A DNA stretch of 64,000 bases from Ectopseudomonas guguanensis (lineage in GTDB: Bacteria > Pseudomonadota > Gammaproteobacteria > Pseudomonadales > Pseudomonadaceae). The stretch is from positions 124,001 through 188,000 of the forward strand of contig NZ_FNJJ01000006.1 of assembly GCF_900104265.1 (NCBI RefSeq). The letters run 5' to 3'. This document shows positions 45,465 through 56,993 of this stretch, piece after piece. The translations under genes were made by a program, and so were the position numbers. Positions within the stretch are counted from its first letter, which is position 1. Every line of letters begins with the position of its first letter. The notes beneath the pieces are model-generated. The model was given only the letters and a program-made list of their open reading frames with translations. It had not been told where the DNA came from and did no database searches.

Positions 45465-46127
45465 TCAGTCGATAGCTGCCGCCTCACGCTGCATGTCGCC
45501 GCTCAATTCCAGCGCGCCGGCCTCGAACAGATGCGGATAGCAACCGCGCAGGTGCTCGAAGAACAGCTGCTGCGGCAGATCCTCGAACTGGCCGTGGTCC
45601 TGCAGGTATTCCATGTAGCGCTCGCCGCGCTCGTTGTAGGGATGAAAGACGCTATCGTGCACGCCATCGAACTCCAGCGGCGCCACCTTGAATACGCGGC
45701 ACAGCGCCTCGTTGAACGCCGGCGTGGCCTTGACCCAACGCCCGCCCAGATACAGCTCGGTATAGCCGTGCATGGCGAACACCTCGCTGCGCAGCAGCTC
45801 CAGCAGGCGCGGCGTCGACAGGTGATTGCGCACATCGGCCAGGCCGATACGCGCAGGAATGCCGCAATGCCGTGCGCATGCGGCGAGCAGATTGGCCTTG
45901 GGCACGCAGTAGGACTCCCCGGCCGTCAGCGCGTGGCTGGCCTTCAGCGCCTGCGCATCGAGGCTGAATGAATAGGGGTTGTAGCGAATCTCGTCGCGCA
46001 CCGCGAGATAGAGCGCGATGGCCTGACTGCGCGGTTCTCGTGAGGCGCCACGGCAACGTTCGGCGAACTCGATTACCAATGGATGGTCACTGTCAATGAA
46101 GCGGCCGGGGCGTAGACAGTTCTGCAT
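45465..46127 (-). CDS. transglutaminase-like cysteine protease-fold protein
   Basis: A 220-residue cytoplasmic protein with a transglutaminase-like core: C74 in GESYCVPKANLLAACARHCGIPAR and H120 in MHGYTELYL. The third position reads KATPAFN, where many relatives have Asp, so the triad may use Asn or be incomplete. The substrate is unknown. The ATG at 46127 follows AGGAGCCC. It is divergent from fadE. Confidence 0.8.
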   Translation of the reverse strand: MQNCLRPGRFIDSDHPLVIEFAERCRGASREPRSQAIALYLAVRDEIRYNPYSFSLDAQALKASHALTAGESYCVPKANLLAACARHCGIPARIGLADVRNHLSTPRLLELLRSEVFAMHGYTELYLGGRWVKATPAFNEALCRVFKVAPLEFDGVHDSVFHPYNERGERYMEYLQDHGQFEDLPQQLFFEHLRGCYPHLFEAGALELSGDMQREAAAID

Positions 46128-46266
46128 GATGGGGCTCCTGAAGTTCGCTTCAGTCTAAACCTGCCAATTGCCCGACGTTCACGACGATCCGGCCAAGCTC
46201 ACCGCCCCCGTTGCCATTTGTGGCTATGCTCGGGGCGTCGCCCGCTCGAATCATGGAGGAATGCAC

Positions 46267-48714
46267 ATGCTCGTCATCTGGTTGCTGGTGCTGCTGCTCG
46301 GGGTCATCTACCTGGCCCATAGTCGCACCGCCGCCCGCCCCGCCCTCGGCATCACCGCGGCCTACCTGGTGGCCATGGCCCTGTTCAGCCCGGTACCCGG
46401 CTGGCTGCAACTGCTGCTATGGATAGTCACCGGCGCAGTCGCCGCCTTCATCCTGCTCGACGACCTTCGCCGGCAGCTGTTCACCCGCCCCTTGTTCGCC
46501 TGGTTCCAGCGCGTGTTGCCGCCGATGTCGGCCACCGAGCGCGATGCCATCGAAGCCGGCACGGTGTGGTGGGACGGTGAGCTGTTCAGTGGCAAACCGG
46601 ACTGGGACAAGCTCTTGGCCTACCCCAAGGCCAGGCTGACCGAAGAGGAACAGGCCTTTATCGACGGCCCCACCGAAGAACTCTGCGCGATGATCAGCGA
46701 CTGGCAGGTCGGCCAGGAGATGGACCTGCCGGAGAAAGCCTGGGAGCACATCAAGCAGCACGGCTTCTTCGCCCTGATCATTCCCAAGGAATATGGCGGC
46801 AAGGGCTTCTCCGCCTACGCCCACTCGCAGGTGGCGATGAAGCTGGCCACGCGCAGCGGCGACCTGGCCTCCACCGTGATGGTGCCCAACTCCCTCGGCC
46901 CGGCCGAGCTGCTGCTGCATTACGGCACCGAAGAACAGCGCAACCATTACCTGCCACGCCTGGCGCGCGGTGAGGACATCCCCTGTTTCGCCCTTACCGG
47001 CCCGCTGGCCGGCTCCGACGCCGGCGCCATGCCGGACACCGGCGTCATCTGCAAGGGCCAGTTCAACGGCGAGGAAGTGATCGGCCTGCGCCTGAACTGG
47101 GAGAAGCGCTACATCACCCTCGGCCCTGTGGCCACCCTGCTCGGCCTGGCCTTCAAGGCCTACGACCCGGACCACCTGCTGGGCGACAAGGAAGACCTCG
47201 GCATCAGCCTGGCGCTGATTCCCACTGATACCCCCGGCGTGGAAATCGGCCGTCGCCACCTGCCGCTGGGCGCAGCCTTCATGAACGGGCCGAACTCGGG
47301 CAAGGACGTGTTCATTCCACTCGACTACCTGATCGGTGGCCAGGAGTACCTCGGCAAGGGCTGGATGATGCTGATGAACTGCCTGTCGGTCGGCCGCTCC
47401 ATCTCGCTGCCTGCCGTCGGCACCGGCGCGGCCAAGTTCACCAGCCTCGCCACCGGCCAGTACGCCCAGTTGCGTGAGCAGTTCAACGTACCGCTGTCCG
47501 CCTTCGAGGGCATTCAGGAAGCGCTGGCGCGCATCGGCGGCAACGCCTGGCTGATGGACAGCGCGCGCATCCTCACCGCCAATGCCGTCGACCTGGGCGA
47601 AAAACCCTCGGTACTCTCGGCGATTCTCAAGTACCACCTGACCGAGCGCGGCCGCGAATGCATCGGCCACGCCATGGACGTGCACGGCGGCAAGGGCATC
47701 ATCATGGGGCCGAACAACTACCTGGCCCGCTCCTGGCAGGGCGCACCGATCTTCATCACCGTCGAGGGCGCCAACATCCTCTCGCGCAACCTGATGATCT
47801 TCGGCCAGGGCGCCATCCGCTGCCATCCCTACGTGCTCAAGGAAATGGCCCTGGCTGACCGCGAAGACAAGGACGAGGCGCAGCTCGAGTTCGACTCGCT
47901 GCTGATGCGCCATATCGGTTTCGCCGTGAGCAACGCGGCCAGCAGCTTCCTTCTCGGCCTGACCCTGGGCCGTCTGGGCACGGTGCCGGGTGACGACCTC
48001 AGCCAGCCCTACTACCGCGCCCTCAACCGCCTGGCCGCGGCCTTCGCCCTGTGCGCCGACAGCAGCATGATGCTGCTCGGCGGCGACCTGAAGCGTCGCG
48101 AACGTCTGTCTGCGCGCCTGGGGGATGTGCTCAGCTATCTCTACCTGGGCTCGGCGGCACTCAAGCGCTACCACGACCTGGACTATCAGGAAGCCGTCAG
48201 ACCGCTGCTGCGCTGGGCCATGGAGGAAAACCTCTACCGCGCCGAGCAGGCGCTCGATGCCCTGCTGAGCAACTTCCCCAATCGCCTGTTCGGTTGCCTG
48301 CTGAAGGTACTGGTGTTCCCGCTGGGCCGTCGTCACCACGGCCCGAGCGACGTGCTGGACGCCGAAGTGGCCGCGATCATCGGCCGCCAGGCCGGCGACC
48401 CGGCGCTGGAATCGGTGCTGGAAGGCTGCTATCGCCCACAAGCCGACCAGGACTCGGTCGGCGCCCTGCAGCATGCGCTGAACCTGGTACAGGCCAGCCA
48501 CGACGCCCGCAAGCGTCTGCACCAGGCACTCAAGGACGGCAGCCTGCAACCGGCACCGGGCCAGGATGCCATCGAGGCGGGGATCGCTGCCGGCATCCTC
48601 GACGCCGAACAGGGTCAACGCCTGCAGGCGGCCGAGGCGGCGCGGCGGCGGGTGATCGATGTCGACGATTTCGCCAAGGAAGAACTCAAGCTGAGTCGCG
48701 GCACGGTGCGCTGA
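46267..48714 (+). CDS. fadE: acyl-CoA dehydrogenase FadE
   Basis: An 815-residue membrane-anchored acyl-CoA dehydrogenase for the first step of fatty-acid beta-oxidation. Two N-terminal hydrophobic segments (about 1-60) precede the FAD domain, with LTGPLAGSDAGAMPDTG, GKGWMMLMNCLSVGRSISLPA, and GHAMDVHGGKGIIMGPNNYLAR as markers (read in parts). A C-terminal domain of about 250 residues is typical of the E. coli FadE type. The ATG at 46267 follows GGAGGA; the longer reading from 46168 has no signal. Confidence 0.94.
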   Translation: MLVIWLLVLLLGVIYLAHSRTAARPALGITAAYLVAMALFSPVPGWLQLLLWIVTGAVAAFILLDDLRRQLFTRPLFAWFQRVLPPMSATERDAIEAGTVWWDGELFSGKPDWDKLLAYPKARLTEEEQAFIDGPTEELCAMISDWQVGQEMDLPEKAWEHIKQHGFFALIIPKEYGGKGFSAYAHSQVAMKLATRSGDLASTVMVPNSLGPAELLLHYGTEEQRNHYLPRLARGEDIPCFALTGPLAGSDAGAMPDTGVICKGQFNGEEVIGLRLNWEKRYITLGPVATLLGLAFKAYDPDHLLGDKEDLGISLALIPTDTPGVEIGRRHLPLGAAFMNGPNSGKDVFIPLDYLIGGQEYLGKGWMMLMNCLSVGRSISLPAVGTGAAKFTSLATGQYAQLREQFNVPLSAFEGIQEALARIGGNAWLMDSARILTANAVDLGEKPSVLSAILKYHLTERGRECIGHAMDVHGGKGIIMGPNNYLARSWQGAPIFITVEGANILSRNLMIFGQGAIRCHPYVLKEMALADREDKDEAQLEFDSLLMRHIGFAVSNAASSFLLGLTLGRLGTVPGDDLSQPYYRALNRLAAAFALCADSSMMLLGGDLKRRERLSARLGDVLSYLYLGSAALKRYHDLDYQEAVRPLLRWAMEENLYRAEQALDALLSNFPNRLFGCLLKVLVFPLGRRHHGPSDVLDAEVAAIIGRQAGDPALESVLEGCYRPQADQDSVGALQHALNLVQASHDARKRLHQALKDGSLQPAPGQDAIEAGIAAGILDAEQGQRLQAAEAARRRVIDVDDFAKEELKLSRGTVR

Positions 48715-48723
48715 TGCAAGCGG

Positions 48724-48746
48724 CCAGTGGCAGGGGCTTTAGCCGC
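48724..48746. repeat. single REP half-element
   Basis: AGGGGCTTTAGCCGCGACTC matches one arm of the family seen at 14014; the partner arm is absent. Confidence 0.5.
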
Positions 48747-48906
48747 GACTCAAGAAGCTCGCCGCTACGACTGCAGGGATGCAGGAGGTAGAGCGAAGCA
48801 GGATGCCCGAGCCGAAAGCCTCACCCACGAAGGCCAGCCATGCAGGACAGCGGGCGCCAGGAACTCTATACTCCTGCGCCCGTTTTACCTTTCAGGACAC
48901 TGCACC

Positions 48907-49314
48907 ATGGCCAGCCATCTCGAACATCACCTCGCCCTGCTCAATCACCTGCGCGGTATCCTCGTCGCGCTGGGCGAAGCCGAACAGGTGCTCGACGACA
49001 GCCACGCCCTGTTCCTCGAGCGTTACGACGAGCTGCTCGCCGAACTGCCGCGCGATCCGGTTTCCAGCCAGTACCTGGGCCAGGACCTGATCAGCCAGGT
49101 GTTCCACCGCTACCCGCAGATCGCCCATCTGGTACCGCGCGATCTGATGTGGTTCTTCGGCGGCGACTGCCTGCACTTCATGCCGGACGAGGAAATCGCC
49201 CTGTACCAGGCTCTCGACGAGCGTCGCTTCGAGGCCGAAGAGAACGACGAACCCTTCGACTGGAATCAGGAAAAGCAACTGCTGGCCCTGCCCACCGACA
49301 GCTCCAAGCACTGA
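48907..49314 (+). CDS. PA2817-family conserved hypothetical protein
   Basis: A 135-residue acidic soluble protein without signal or membrane segment (EHHLALLNHLRGILVALGEAEQVLDDS at the start, DLMWFFGGDCLHFMPDEEIALYQALDE later, in parts). Orthologues lie next to fadE in pseudomonads. The function is unknown. I start at ATG 48907 because the upstream extension reads through a palindrome. A terminator follows. Confidence 0.82.
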   Translation: MASHLEHHLALLNHLRGILVALGEAEQVLDDSHALFLERYDELLAELPRDPVSSQYLGQDLISQVFHRYPQIAHLVPRDLMWFFGGDCLHFMPDEEIALYQALDERRFEAEENDEPFDWNQEKQLLALPTDSSKH

Positions 49315-49329
49315 TCTGCCAATAAACAA

Positions 49330-49366
49330 AAGGCCCGCACGGTAAACCGGCGGGCCTTCTGTTTTG
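49330..49366 (+). terminator. terminator after the PA2817-family gene
   Basis: AGGCCCGC and GCGGGCCT pair around an 11-base loop, followed by TCTGTTTTG. Confidence 0.85.
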
Positions 49367-49387
49367 TGCCTGTACAAACGACGGAAA

Positions 49388-49419
49388 CGAAAACGCCGCT
49401 CTATTGAGCGGCGTTTTCG
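49388..49419 (-). terminator. terminator of the tRNA operon
   Basis: A perfect 14-bp stem (CGAAAACGCCGCTC) with a 4-base loop ends six bases before the first tRNA. On the minus strand it runs into TTTTCGTTT. Confidence 0.85.
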
Positions 49420-49425
49420 TTTATT

Positions 49426-49501
<76 letters not shown>

Positions 49502-49516
49502 ATAACAGCTTGAAAG

Positions 49517-49592
49517 TGGCGTCCCCTAGGGGACTCGAACCCCTGTTACCGCCGTGAAAGGGCGGTGTCCTAGGCCACTAGACGAAGGGGAC
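49517..49592 (-). tRNA. tRNA-Glu (TTC)
   Basis: The reverse complement begins GTCCCCTTCGTCTAGTGG, has TTC in the anticodon loop (CCTTTCACG), the T-arm GTTCGAACC, and an encoded CCA. It is 76 bases. Confidence 0.97.
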
Positions 49593-49637
49593 CTGGAACT
49601 TCGTTTGAAACCCTGCCGAGGCAGCATTTCGCAATTT

Positions 49638-49713
<76 letters not shown>

Positions 49714-49728
49714 ATAACAGCTTGAAAG

Positions 49729-49804
49729 TGGCGTCCCCTAGGGGACTCGAACCCCTGTTACCGCCGTGAAAGGGCGGTGTCCTAGGCCACTAGACGAAGG
49801 GGAC
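49729..49804 (-). tRNA. tRNA-Glu (TTC), second copy
   Basis: Identical by eye to the copy at 49517. It is the first tRNA in the transcript. The promoter should lie in 49805-49980, where the AT-rich stretch around 49910-49950 is the best candidate. Confidence 0.97.
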
Positions 49805-50027
49805 ACACCCCGGAACATCAAGCAACTTTCCGGCTTCCTTCGCTCTGCTTCAGAGCTTTGCGCTGGAAGTGGCGCGCATTCTATGGAGGCTTTGGGAGGT
49901 CGTCAACCACTCTCTAAAAAATTTTTAAAATCAAAGACTTCAGCCCAGAAATTGACGTACCACTAGGAGCGATGCGAGCAAGCCACTACACTCGGTTGAA
50001 AAGATGATTCTCGAGAGGTCCCAAGCA

Positions 50028-50792
50028 GTGTCCGCACTCGTGATAACCCTGCTGATAGTCGGCGGCATCGCCCTGTTGATGGTGATTGCCTACGTCAACC
50101 ATGCCGTCGAGAACAGCAAACTGGAGAAAGCCCGCCAGCGTGCCGACCTGCTCGACCGCATTCGTCGCTGCCAGGATATCTCCGAACGCATGCCTGGCCA
50201 GCTGATGACGCCCCAGCTCAAGCTGCTACTGGCCCAGCTGCAGCTGCAGGTCAGCGAACGCCTGCTGGCGCTGGACAAGCAGAGCGCGACGCTCAAGGCC
50301 GACATCGAAACGCTGCGCACCCAGATCGCCCAGGGCGAATCCATCCCGGTGAAGAACCCGCCACAGCCCATCGCCAACGAAGCCAAGGCCAAGGAGGTGC
50401 GCTTTGTCCTGGAAAATCTTCATGCTCTGATCACCGGTTCGGTGCAGAGCGGTCTGCTGCCCGCCAACGAGGGCAAACAGTGGATCGGGCAGATCCGTCA
50501 GATGCTGGTGCTGGTACATATCGAGTTCTTCAGCGCGCTGGGCCAGACGGCCCTGCAGCAGAACCAGCCCGGCCAGGCCCGCCTGGCCTTCGAGCGCGGC
50601 GTGCAGTACCTGCGCAAGCAACCCGACCCGACCCCTTACCAGGCGCAACTCAAGCGCTTCGAGGAACAACTGGCGCGCGCCAATGCCATGGTCCTCGACA
50701 AGAACGCACCCGCGGCGGAAGAACCGAGCCAGTTGACCGAAGGCCTGAAAGACCTGGAAGACGACTGGAAAAAGAAGAACATCTACGACTGA
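50028..50792 (+). CDS. conserved membrane-anchored coiled-coil protein
   Basis: A 254-residue protein with one N-terminal membrane segment (ALVITLLIVGGIALLMVIAYV), then a long helical, coiled-coil-rich cytoplasmic part (about 35-120 and 175-215) with FERGVQYLRKQ resembling a TPR-like helix pair. I favour GTG 50028 because GAGAGG sits at proper distance; ATG 50004 is possible. I do not know the function. It lies between the tRNA cluster and a GST gene, where pseudomonads carry an orthologue. No enzymatic motif is seen. Confidence 0.75.
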   Translation: MSALVITLLIVGGIALLMVIAYVNHAVENSKLEKARQRADLLDRIRRCQDISERMPGQLMTPQLKLLLAQLQLQVSERLLALDKQSATLKADIETLRTQIAQGESIPVKNPPQPIANEAKAKEVRFVLENLHALITGSVQSGLLPANEGKQWIGQIRQMLVLVHIEFFSALGQTALQQNQPGQARLAFERGVQYLRKQPDPTPYQAQLKRFEEQLARANAMVLDKNAPAAEEPSQLTEGLKDLEDDWKKKNIYD

Positions 50793-50856
50793 GCGGCGGT
50801 AGAACATCGATCGCCCTCGCACGGCCGAACAGGCTGACCGCGCATCAGGAGCTGCC

Positions 50857-51519
50857 ATGAGCATGACCGTTTACGGGGCACCGTTGTCCCCCTTCGTCCG
50901 TAAAGTCTGTCTGTGCCTGATCGAGAAAGGCCTGGATTACGAGCTAGAGGTGGTGATGCCCTTCGCTCAGCCGGACTGGTATCGCGAGCTCAACCCGCTG
51001 GGCCGGATTCCCGCCTTTCGCGACGGCGACCTCAAACTGGCGGACTCCAGCGTGATCTGTCAGTACCTCGAAGAACGCTACCCCGAGCACAAGCCGCTGT
51101 ATGGTGAGGGAGCGGAACAACGCGCCAAGGTGCGCTGGCTGGAGAAATACGCCGATTACGAGCTGGCGCCCTGGTGCACCTTCACGGTGTTTCGCAACCG
51201 CGTACTTAAGGCCGGCATGGGCCAGCCGTGCGACGAGGAAAAGGTACAGCAGGCGCTCAAGGACAAGCTGCCCAGCCACTTCGACTATTTCGAGGCCACG
51301 CTCGGTGAGGCGCCCTACTTCCTCGGTGAGCAGCTATCGATGGCCGATCTGGCGCTGGCCAGCCAACTGGTCAACATGGAGCACGGCGGTGAAATGCTCG
51401 ACGCCGCACGCTGGCCGAAGCTGACGGCCCACTATCAGCGCATCAAGGCCGGCGAGTCGATGCAGCGGCTGCTGCCGCGCGAGCTGCGCACCCTGGAAAA
51501 GATCGGCGCCAAGCGCTGA
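50857..51519 (+). CDS. glutathione S-transferase family protein
   Basis: A 220-residue two-domain GST. The N-terminal thioredoxin-like domain (MTVYGAPLSPFVRKVCLCLIEKGLDYE) has the glutathione contact S-P-F, cis-Pro in GRIPAF and the DSSVICQYLEE motif. The helical C-terminal domain contains YFLGEQLSMADLALASQL. It probably conjugates or reduces an electrophile with glutathione; the substrate is unknown. It stands downstream of the membrane protein gene by 64 bases. Confidence 0.9.
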   Translation: MSMTVYGAPLSPFVRKVCLCLIEKGLDYELEVVMPFAQPDWYRELNPLGRIPAFRDGDLKLADSSVICQYLEERYPEHKPLYGEGAEQRAKVRWLEKYADYELAPWCTFTVFRNRVLKAGMGQPCDEEKVQQALKDKLPSHFDYFEATLGEAPYFLGEQLSMADLALASQLVNMEHGGEMLDAARWPKLTAHYQRIKAGESMQRLLPRELRTLEKIGAKR

Positions 51520-51533
51520 ACACGCCTGCTTCG

Positions 51534-51612
51534 TAGGGTGCGCCGTGTGCACCTATTGCAAAATCAGCTTCGGCGACGTCTCAAGCCAGCGGTGCGCGCG
51601 GCGCACCCTACC
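51534..51612. repeat. opposed REP-like units
   Basis: TAGGGTGCGCCGTGTGCACC at 51534-51553 and GGTGCGCGCGGCGCACCCTA at 51591-51611 fill the gap between convergent genes. Confidence 0.8.
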
Positions 51613-51645
51613 GTATCGAGCCTCCCCGTATCGCCAAAGGCGTAT

Positions 51646-52128
51646 TCAGCAGTCGCTGGCGGCCAGGAAGATCGCCGCCAGCGCTTCGATCCCGGCCTGA
51701 TCCGACTCGGTGAAACGCCCGACCGACGGGCTGTCGAGATCCAGCACGCCGATCAGGCGACCGTCCTTGACCAGCGGCACCACCAGCTCGCTGTTCGACG
51801 CACTGTCGCAGGCGATGTGCCCGGCGAAGGCATGCACGTCCTCGACTCGCTGCGTTTGCAGGCTGGCCGCGGCAGCGCCGCATACGCCACGACCGAAGGG
51901 AATGCGTACGCAGGCCACCTTGCCCTGGAATGGACCGAGCACCAGCTCGCCATCCTTGACCAGATAGAAGCCAGCCCAGTTCAGGTCGGCCAGTTCGTGA
52001 AACAGGAAGGCGGAAAACTGCGCGGCGTTGGCGATGAAATCACGCTCGCCGGACAGTAGCGCCTGCAGCTGCGCACTCAGCAGCGGGTAGCCGTTGAGGT
52101 CAGCCCCGGCCTGGGAAAGATCGATCAT
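51646..52128 (-). CDS. msrC: free methionine-(R)-sulfoxide reductase (GAF domain)
   Basis: A 160-residue GAF-fold enzyme that reduces free Met-R-sulfoxide. The residues typical of fRMsr are present: NWAGFYLVKDGELVLGPFQGKVACVRIPFGRGVCG (read in parts) supplies the first two cysteines, and HIACDSASNSELVVPL the third. The last residue is also Cys. The start overlaps the stop of the DUF815 gene (ATGA), so the two are co-translated. Confidence 0.92.
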   Translation of the reverse strand: MIDLSQAGADLNGYPLLSAQLQALLSGERDFIANAAQFSAFLFHELADLNWAGFYLVKDGELVLGPFQGKVACVRIPFGRGVCGAAAASLQTQRVEDVHAFAGHIACDSASNSELVVPLVKDGRLIGVLDLDSPSVGRFTESDQAGIEALAAIFLAASDC

Positions 52129-53015
52129 GTCTGTTGCTCCAGCAGTTGCAGCCCGACCCAGTGACGGGCGAATTGATAGGCGCAGCGGCCATTGCGGTTG
52201 CCGCGGCCCAGCGCCCAGCGAATGGCGGCTTTCTCCAGTGCCTCGTCCCAGCTCCAGTTGAGCCCCACCTGACGCGCCTGCACGTCCACCCAGTGGCGCA
52301 CCACGATCAGGAAGTGCTCCTGGCTGAAGGGATAGAACGACAGCCACAGGCCAAAACGGTCGGACAGCGCGATCTTGTCCTCCACCGCCTCGCTGGGGTG
52401 CAGCTCGCCGTCGACTCTCTTCCAGTTCTCGTTATCGCTCTGATGCTCGGGCACCAGATGCCGGCGGTTCGAGGTGGCGTACAGCAACACGTTGTCCGGC
52501 GCCTGTTCCAGCGAGCCGTCGAGCACGCTCTTGAGAACCCGGTAGTCGCCCTCGCCCGCCTCGAACGAGAGGTCGTCGCAGAACAGCACGAAGCGTTGCG
52601 GCAATCCGGCCAGCAGCTCGACCACACGCGGCAGGTCGGCCAGATGATCACGCTCGATCTCGATCAGGCGCAGGCCGGCCCTGGCGTGTTCGGCGAGCAG
52701 CGCACGTACCAGCGAGGACTTGCCGGTGCCACGCGCGCCCCAGAGCAAGGCGTGGTTGGCTGGCAGGCCGCTGACGAACTGCCGCGTGTTGCGCGCCAGT
52801 TGCTCACGCTGGGCGTCCACGCCCAGCAGGTCGCTCAACGACAGATCGAGGCTGACCGCCAGCGGCATCAGGTAGCCGCTGCGACCATCACGCACCCAGC
52901 GCGCCGCCATGCATGCCTGCCAGTCCAGCTGCGGACGCAGCGCTGGCAGCAACGGCTCGAGACGCTCCAGCACCTGCTCGGCGCGGGCGAGAAAATCCAG
53001 CAATCGGGAATCCAC
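52125..53015 (-). CDS. DUF815-family AAA-like ATPase
   Basis: A 296-residue P-loop protein with Walker A GARGTGKSS and Walker B FVLFCDDLSF, then an arginine-rich sensor region (YATSNRRHLVPE). It belongs to the DUF815 group, whose role is not established. The start is a GTG preceded by AGGAG. It is co-transcribed with the methionine sulfoxide reductase gene (4-bp overlap) and divergent from sagS. Confidence 0.88.
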   Translation of the reverse strand: MDSRLLDFLARAEQVLERLEPLLPALRPQLDWQACMAARWVRDGRSGYLMPLAVSLDLSLSDLLGVDAQREQLARNTRQFVSGLPANHALLWGARGTGKSSLVRALLAEHARAGLRLIEIERDHLADLPRVVELLAGLPQRFVLFCDDLSFEAGEGDYRVLKSVLDGSLEQAPDNVLLYATSNRRHLVPEHQSDNENWKRVDGELHPSEAVEDKIALSDRFGLWLSFYPFSQEHFLIVVRHWVDVQARQVGLNWSWDEALEKAAIRWALGRGNRNGRCAYQFARHWVGLQLLEQQT

Positions 53016-53124
53016 GGTCTACTACTCCTTTTGCGCAAAGCCGCACGTTGCAGGCTCTGCCGGTACTGGGTCGCGATCAGCTATGCTTGGCAGGCGCCAA
53101 GGATCAGAGACTACGCACGCATTT

Positions 53125-55435
<2,311 letters not shown>

Positions 55436-55446
<11 letters not shown>

Positions 55447-55894
55447 GCCGGGCCAGCAACCGATCCAGGCTGCGCCGCAGCCCTTGAAGCTCCAGCAGAT
55501 CCTGATCGCCAAACTGGCAGAGCAACTGCGCCTTCAGCGGCGTGACCTGCGCCTGCAGCGCCACACCGGCCGCGCTCAGCGCCAGATGCACCTCACGCTC
55601 GTCCGCCTGCGCACGACGGCGCTGCACCAGGCCCATCTGCTCCAGACGCTTGAGCAGCGGGGTCAGGGTGCCCGAGTCCAATTGCAGGCGTTGCCCAAGC
55701 GCCTTCAGCGTCGGCTGTTCGGGCGCCCGCTCCTGCCACTCCCACAGCACCAGCATCGCCAGGTACTGCGGGTAGGTCAGGCCAAGGGCATCGAGCATCG
55801 GCTTGTAGGCGCGGATCACCGCGCGCGAGGCGGCGTAGAGCTTGAAGCACAGCTGGTTGTCCAGCTGCAGCCCGGCGGTATCGAAAGCGGTCAT
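55436..55894 (-). CDS. ospR: MarR-family oxidative-stress regulator OspR
   Basis: A 152-residue OhrR/OspR-type MarR protein. The redox-sensing Cys is C16 in NQLCFKLYAASRAV; a second Cys, C125, could form the disulfide. The winged helix lies at about 60-105 (LKALGQRLQLDSGTLTPLLKRLEQMGLV, in two parts, then the RRRAQADEREV wing). Oxidation would release it from DNA and derepress the glutathione peroxidase gene with which it overlaps (ATGA). The 30-bp palindrome at 56420 is its likely operator. Confidence 0.9.
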
Positions 55895-56376
55895 TTCAGC
55901 AGGGCTTCGATCTCGCTGGAGAGCTCCTCCGGCTTGGTGGTCGGAGCAAAGCGCTTGACCACCTGGCCATCCTTGCCGATCAGGAATTTGGTGAAGTTCC
56001 ACTTGATGCCCTGGCTGCCCAGCAGGCCCGGCGCGCGCTTTTTCAGCTGCACGAACAGCGGATGGGCATCGGCGCCGTTGACGTCGACCTTCTTGAACAG
56101 CGGGAAGCTGACGCCGAAGTTCAGCTCGCAGAATTCCGAAATGGCGCCCTCGTCACCCGGCTCCTGCTTGCCGAACTGGTTGCAGGGAAAACCCAGCACC
56201 ACCAGGCCCTTGTCCTTGTATTGCTGCCAGACGCTTTCCAGGCCCTTGTACTGCGGGGTGAAACCGCACTTGCTGGCTGTGTTGACCACCAGCACGGCCT
56301 TGCCGCCGAAGTCGGCCAGGGTCTTCTGCTCGCCCTTGATGGTGGTGATCGGGATATCGAAAAGTGCGTTGCTCAT
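55891..56376 (-). CDS. gpx: glutathione peroxidase family protein
   Basis: A 161-residue thiol peroxidase with peroxidatic C37 in NTASKCGFTPQYKGLE, the FPCNQFGKQEPG motif that supplies the Gln and the second Cys, and KWNFTKFLIGKDG with the Trp/Asn of the tetrad. It uses Cys, not selenocysteine. It probably reduces organic peroxides through thioredoxin. It is the first gene of a two-gene operon with ospR. ATG 56376 was chosen; the longer reading overlaps the operator. Confidence 0.93.
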   Translation of the reverse strand: MSNALFDIPITTIKGEQKTLADFGGKAVLVVNTASKCGFTPQYKGLESVWQQYKDKGLVVLGFPCNQFGKQEPGDEGAISEFCELNFGVSFPLFKKVDVNGADAHPLFVQLKKRAPGLLGSQGIKWNFTKFLIGKDGQVVKRFAPTTKPEELSSEIEALLK

Positions 56377-56993
56377 GGGAATCGTCCTGAATTGGCTGGA
56401 AGTGACGAATAAAGTAGCGAGCAATTAAATTGCATGCAATTTAATTGCTGCAAGATAAGGTGAGCAGATATCGCACTATTCGTAGGGTGCGCTGTGCGCA
56501 CCGCGCCCCCCACCATATCGGTCGGTGCGCACGGCGCACCCTACATTGTGGCGGCGCCCAAGGCCTGCACCAGACCGGCCAACTGTGGCGCATCGCCCTG
56601 AATACGCACGCACAAGCCATAGCGCATTATCGTAGGGTGCGCTGTGCGCACCGCAGGCCCCCACCATATCGGTCGGTGCGCACGGCGCACCCTACATTGT
56701 GGCGGCGCCCAAGGCCTGCACCAGACCGGCCAACTGTGGCGCATCGCCCTGAATTCGTACGCGCAAGCCATAGCGCATTATCGTAGGGTGCGCTGTGCGC
56801 ACCGCGGCCCCCTACGATATCGGCTGGTGCGCACGGCGCACCCTACATTGTGGCGGCGCCCAAGGCCCGGACCAGCGCGGCCAGCTGGGGCGCATCGCCC
56901 TGAATACGCACGCGCAAGCCATAGCGCATTATCGTAGGGTGCGCTGTGCGCACCGCGGGCCCTTACGATATCGGTCGGTGCGCACGGCGCACC
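56377..56993. other. 617-base gene-free region between gpx and pdxB
   Basis: It contains the gpx promoter with a 30-bp palindrome and then the tandem array of pdxB 3'-end copies. The open frames here are translations of the array. Confidence 0.75.
56420..56449. promoter_or_regulatory. 30-bp perfect palindrome, probable OspR operator
   Basis: AGCAATTAAATTGCA and its exact reverse complement meet without a spacer, 44-73 bp upstream of gpx. The AT-rich TAAATTGCATGCAATTTA core resembles OhrR/OspR-type operators. Autoregulation of gpx-ospR is inferred. Confidence 0.8.

Noticed and set aside
46417-48618. 733-codon open frame on the minus strand
   Set aside because: Antisense to fadE, which carries all acyl-CoA dehydrogenase motifs.
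56644-56937. Short open frames in the pdxB repeat array as genes
   Set aside because: They are translations of palindromes and reversed pdxB fragments, repeated with the array period.
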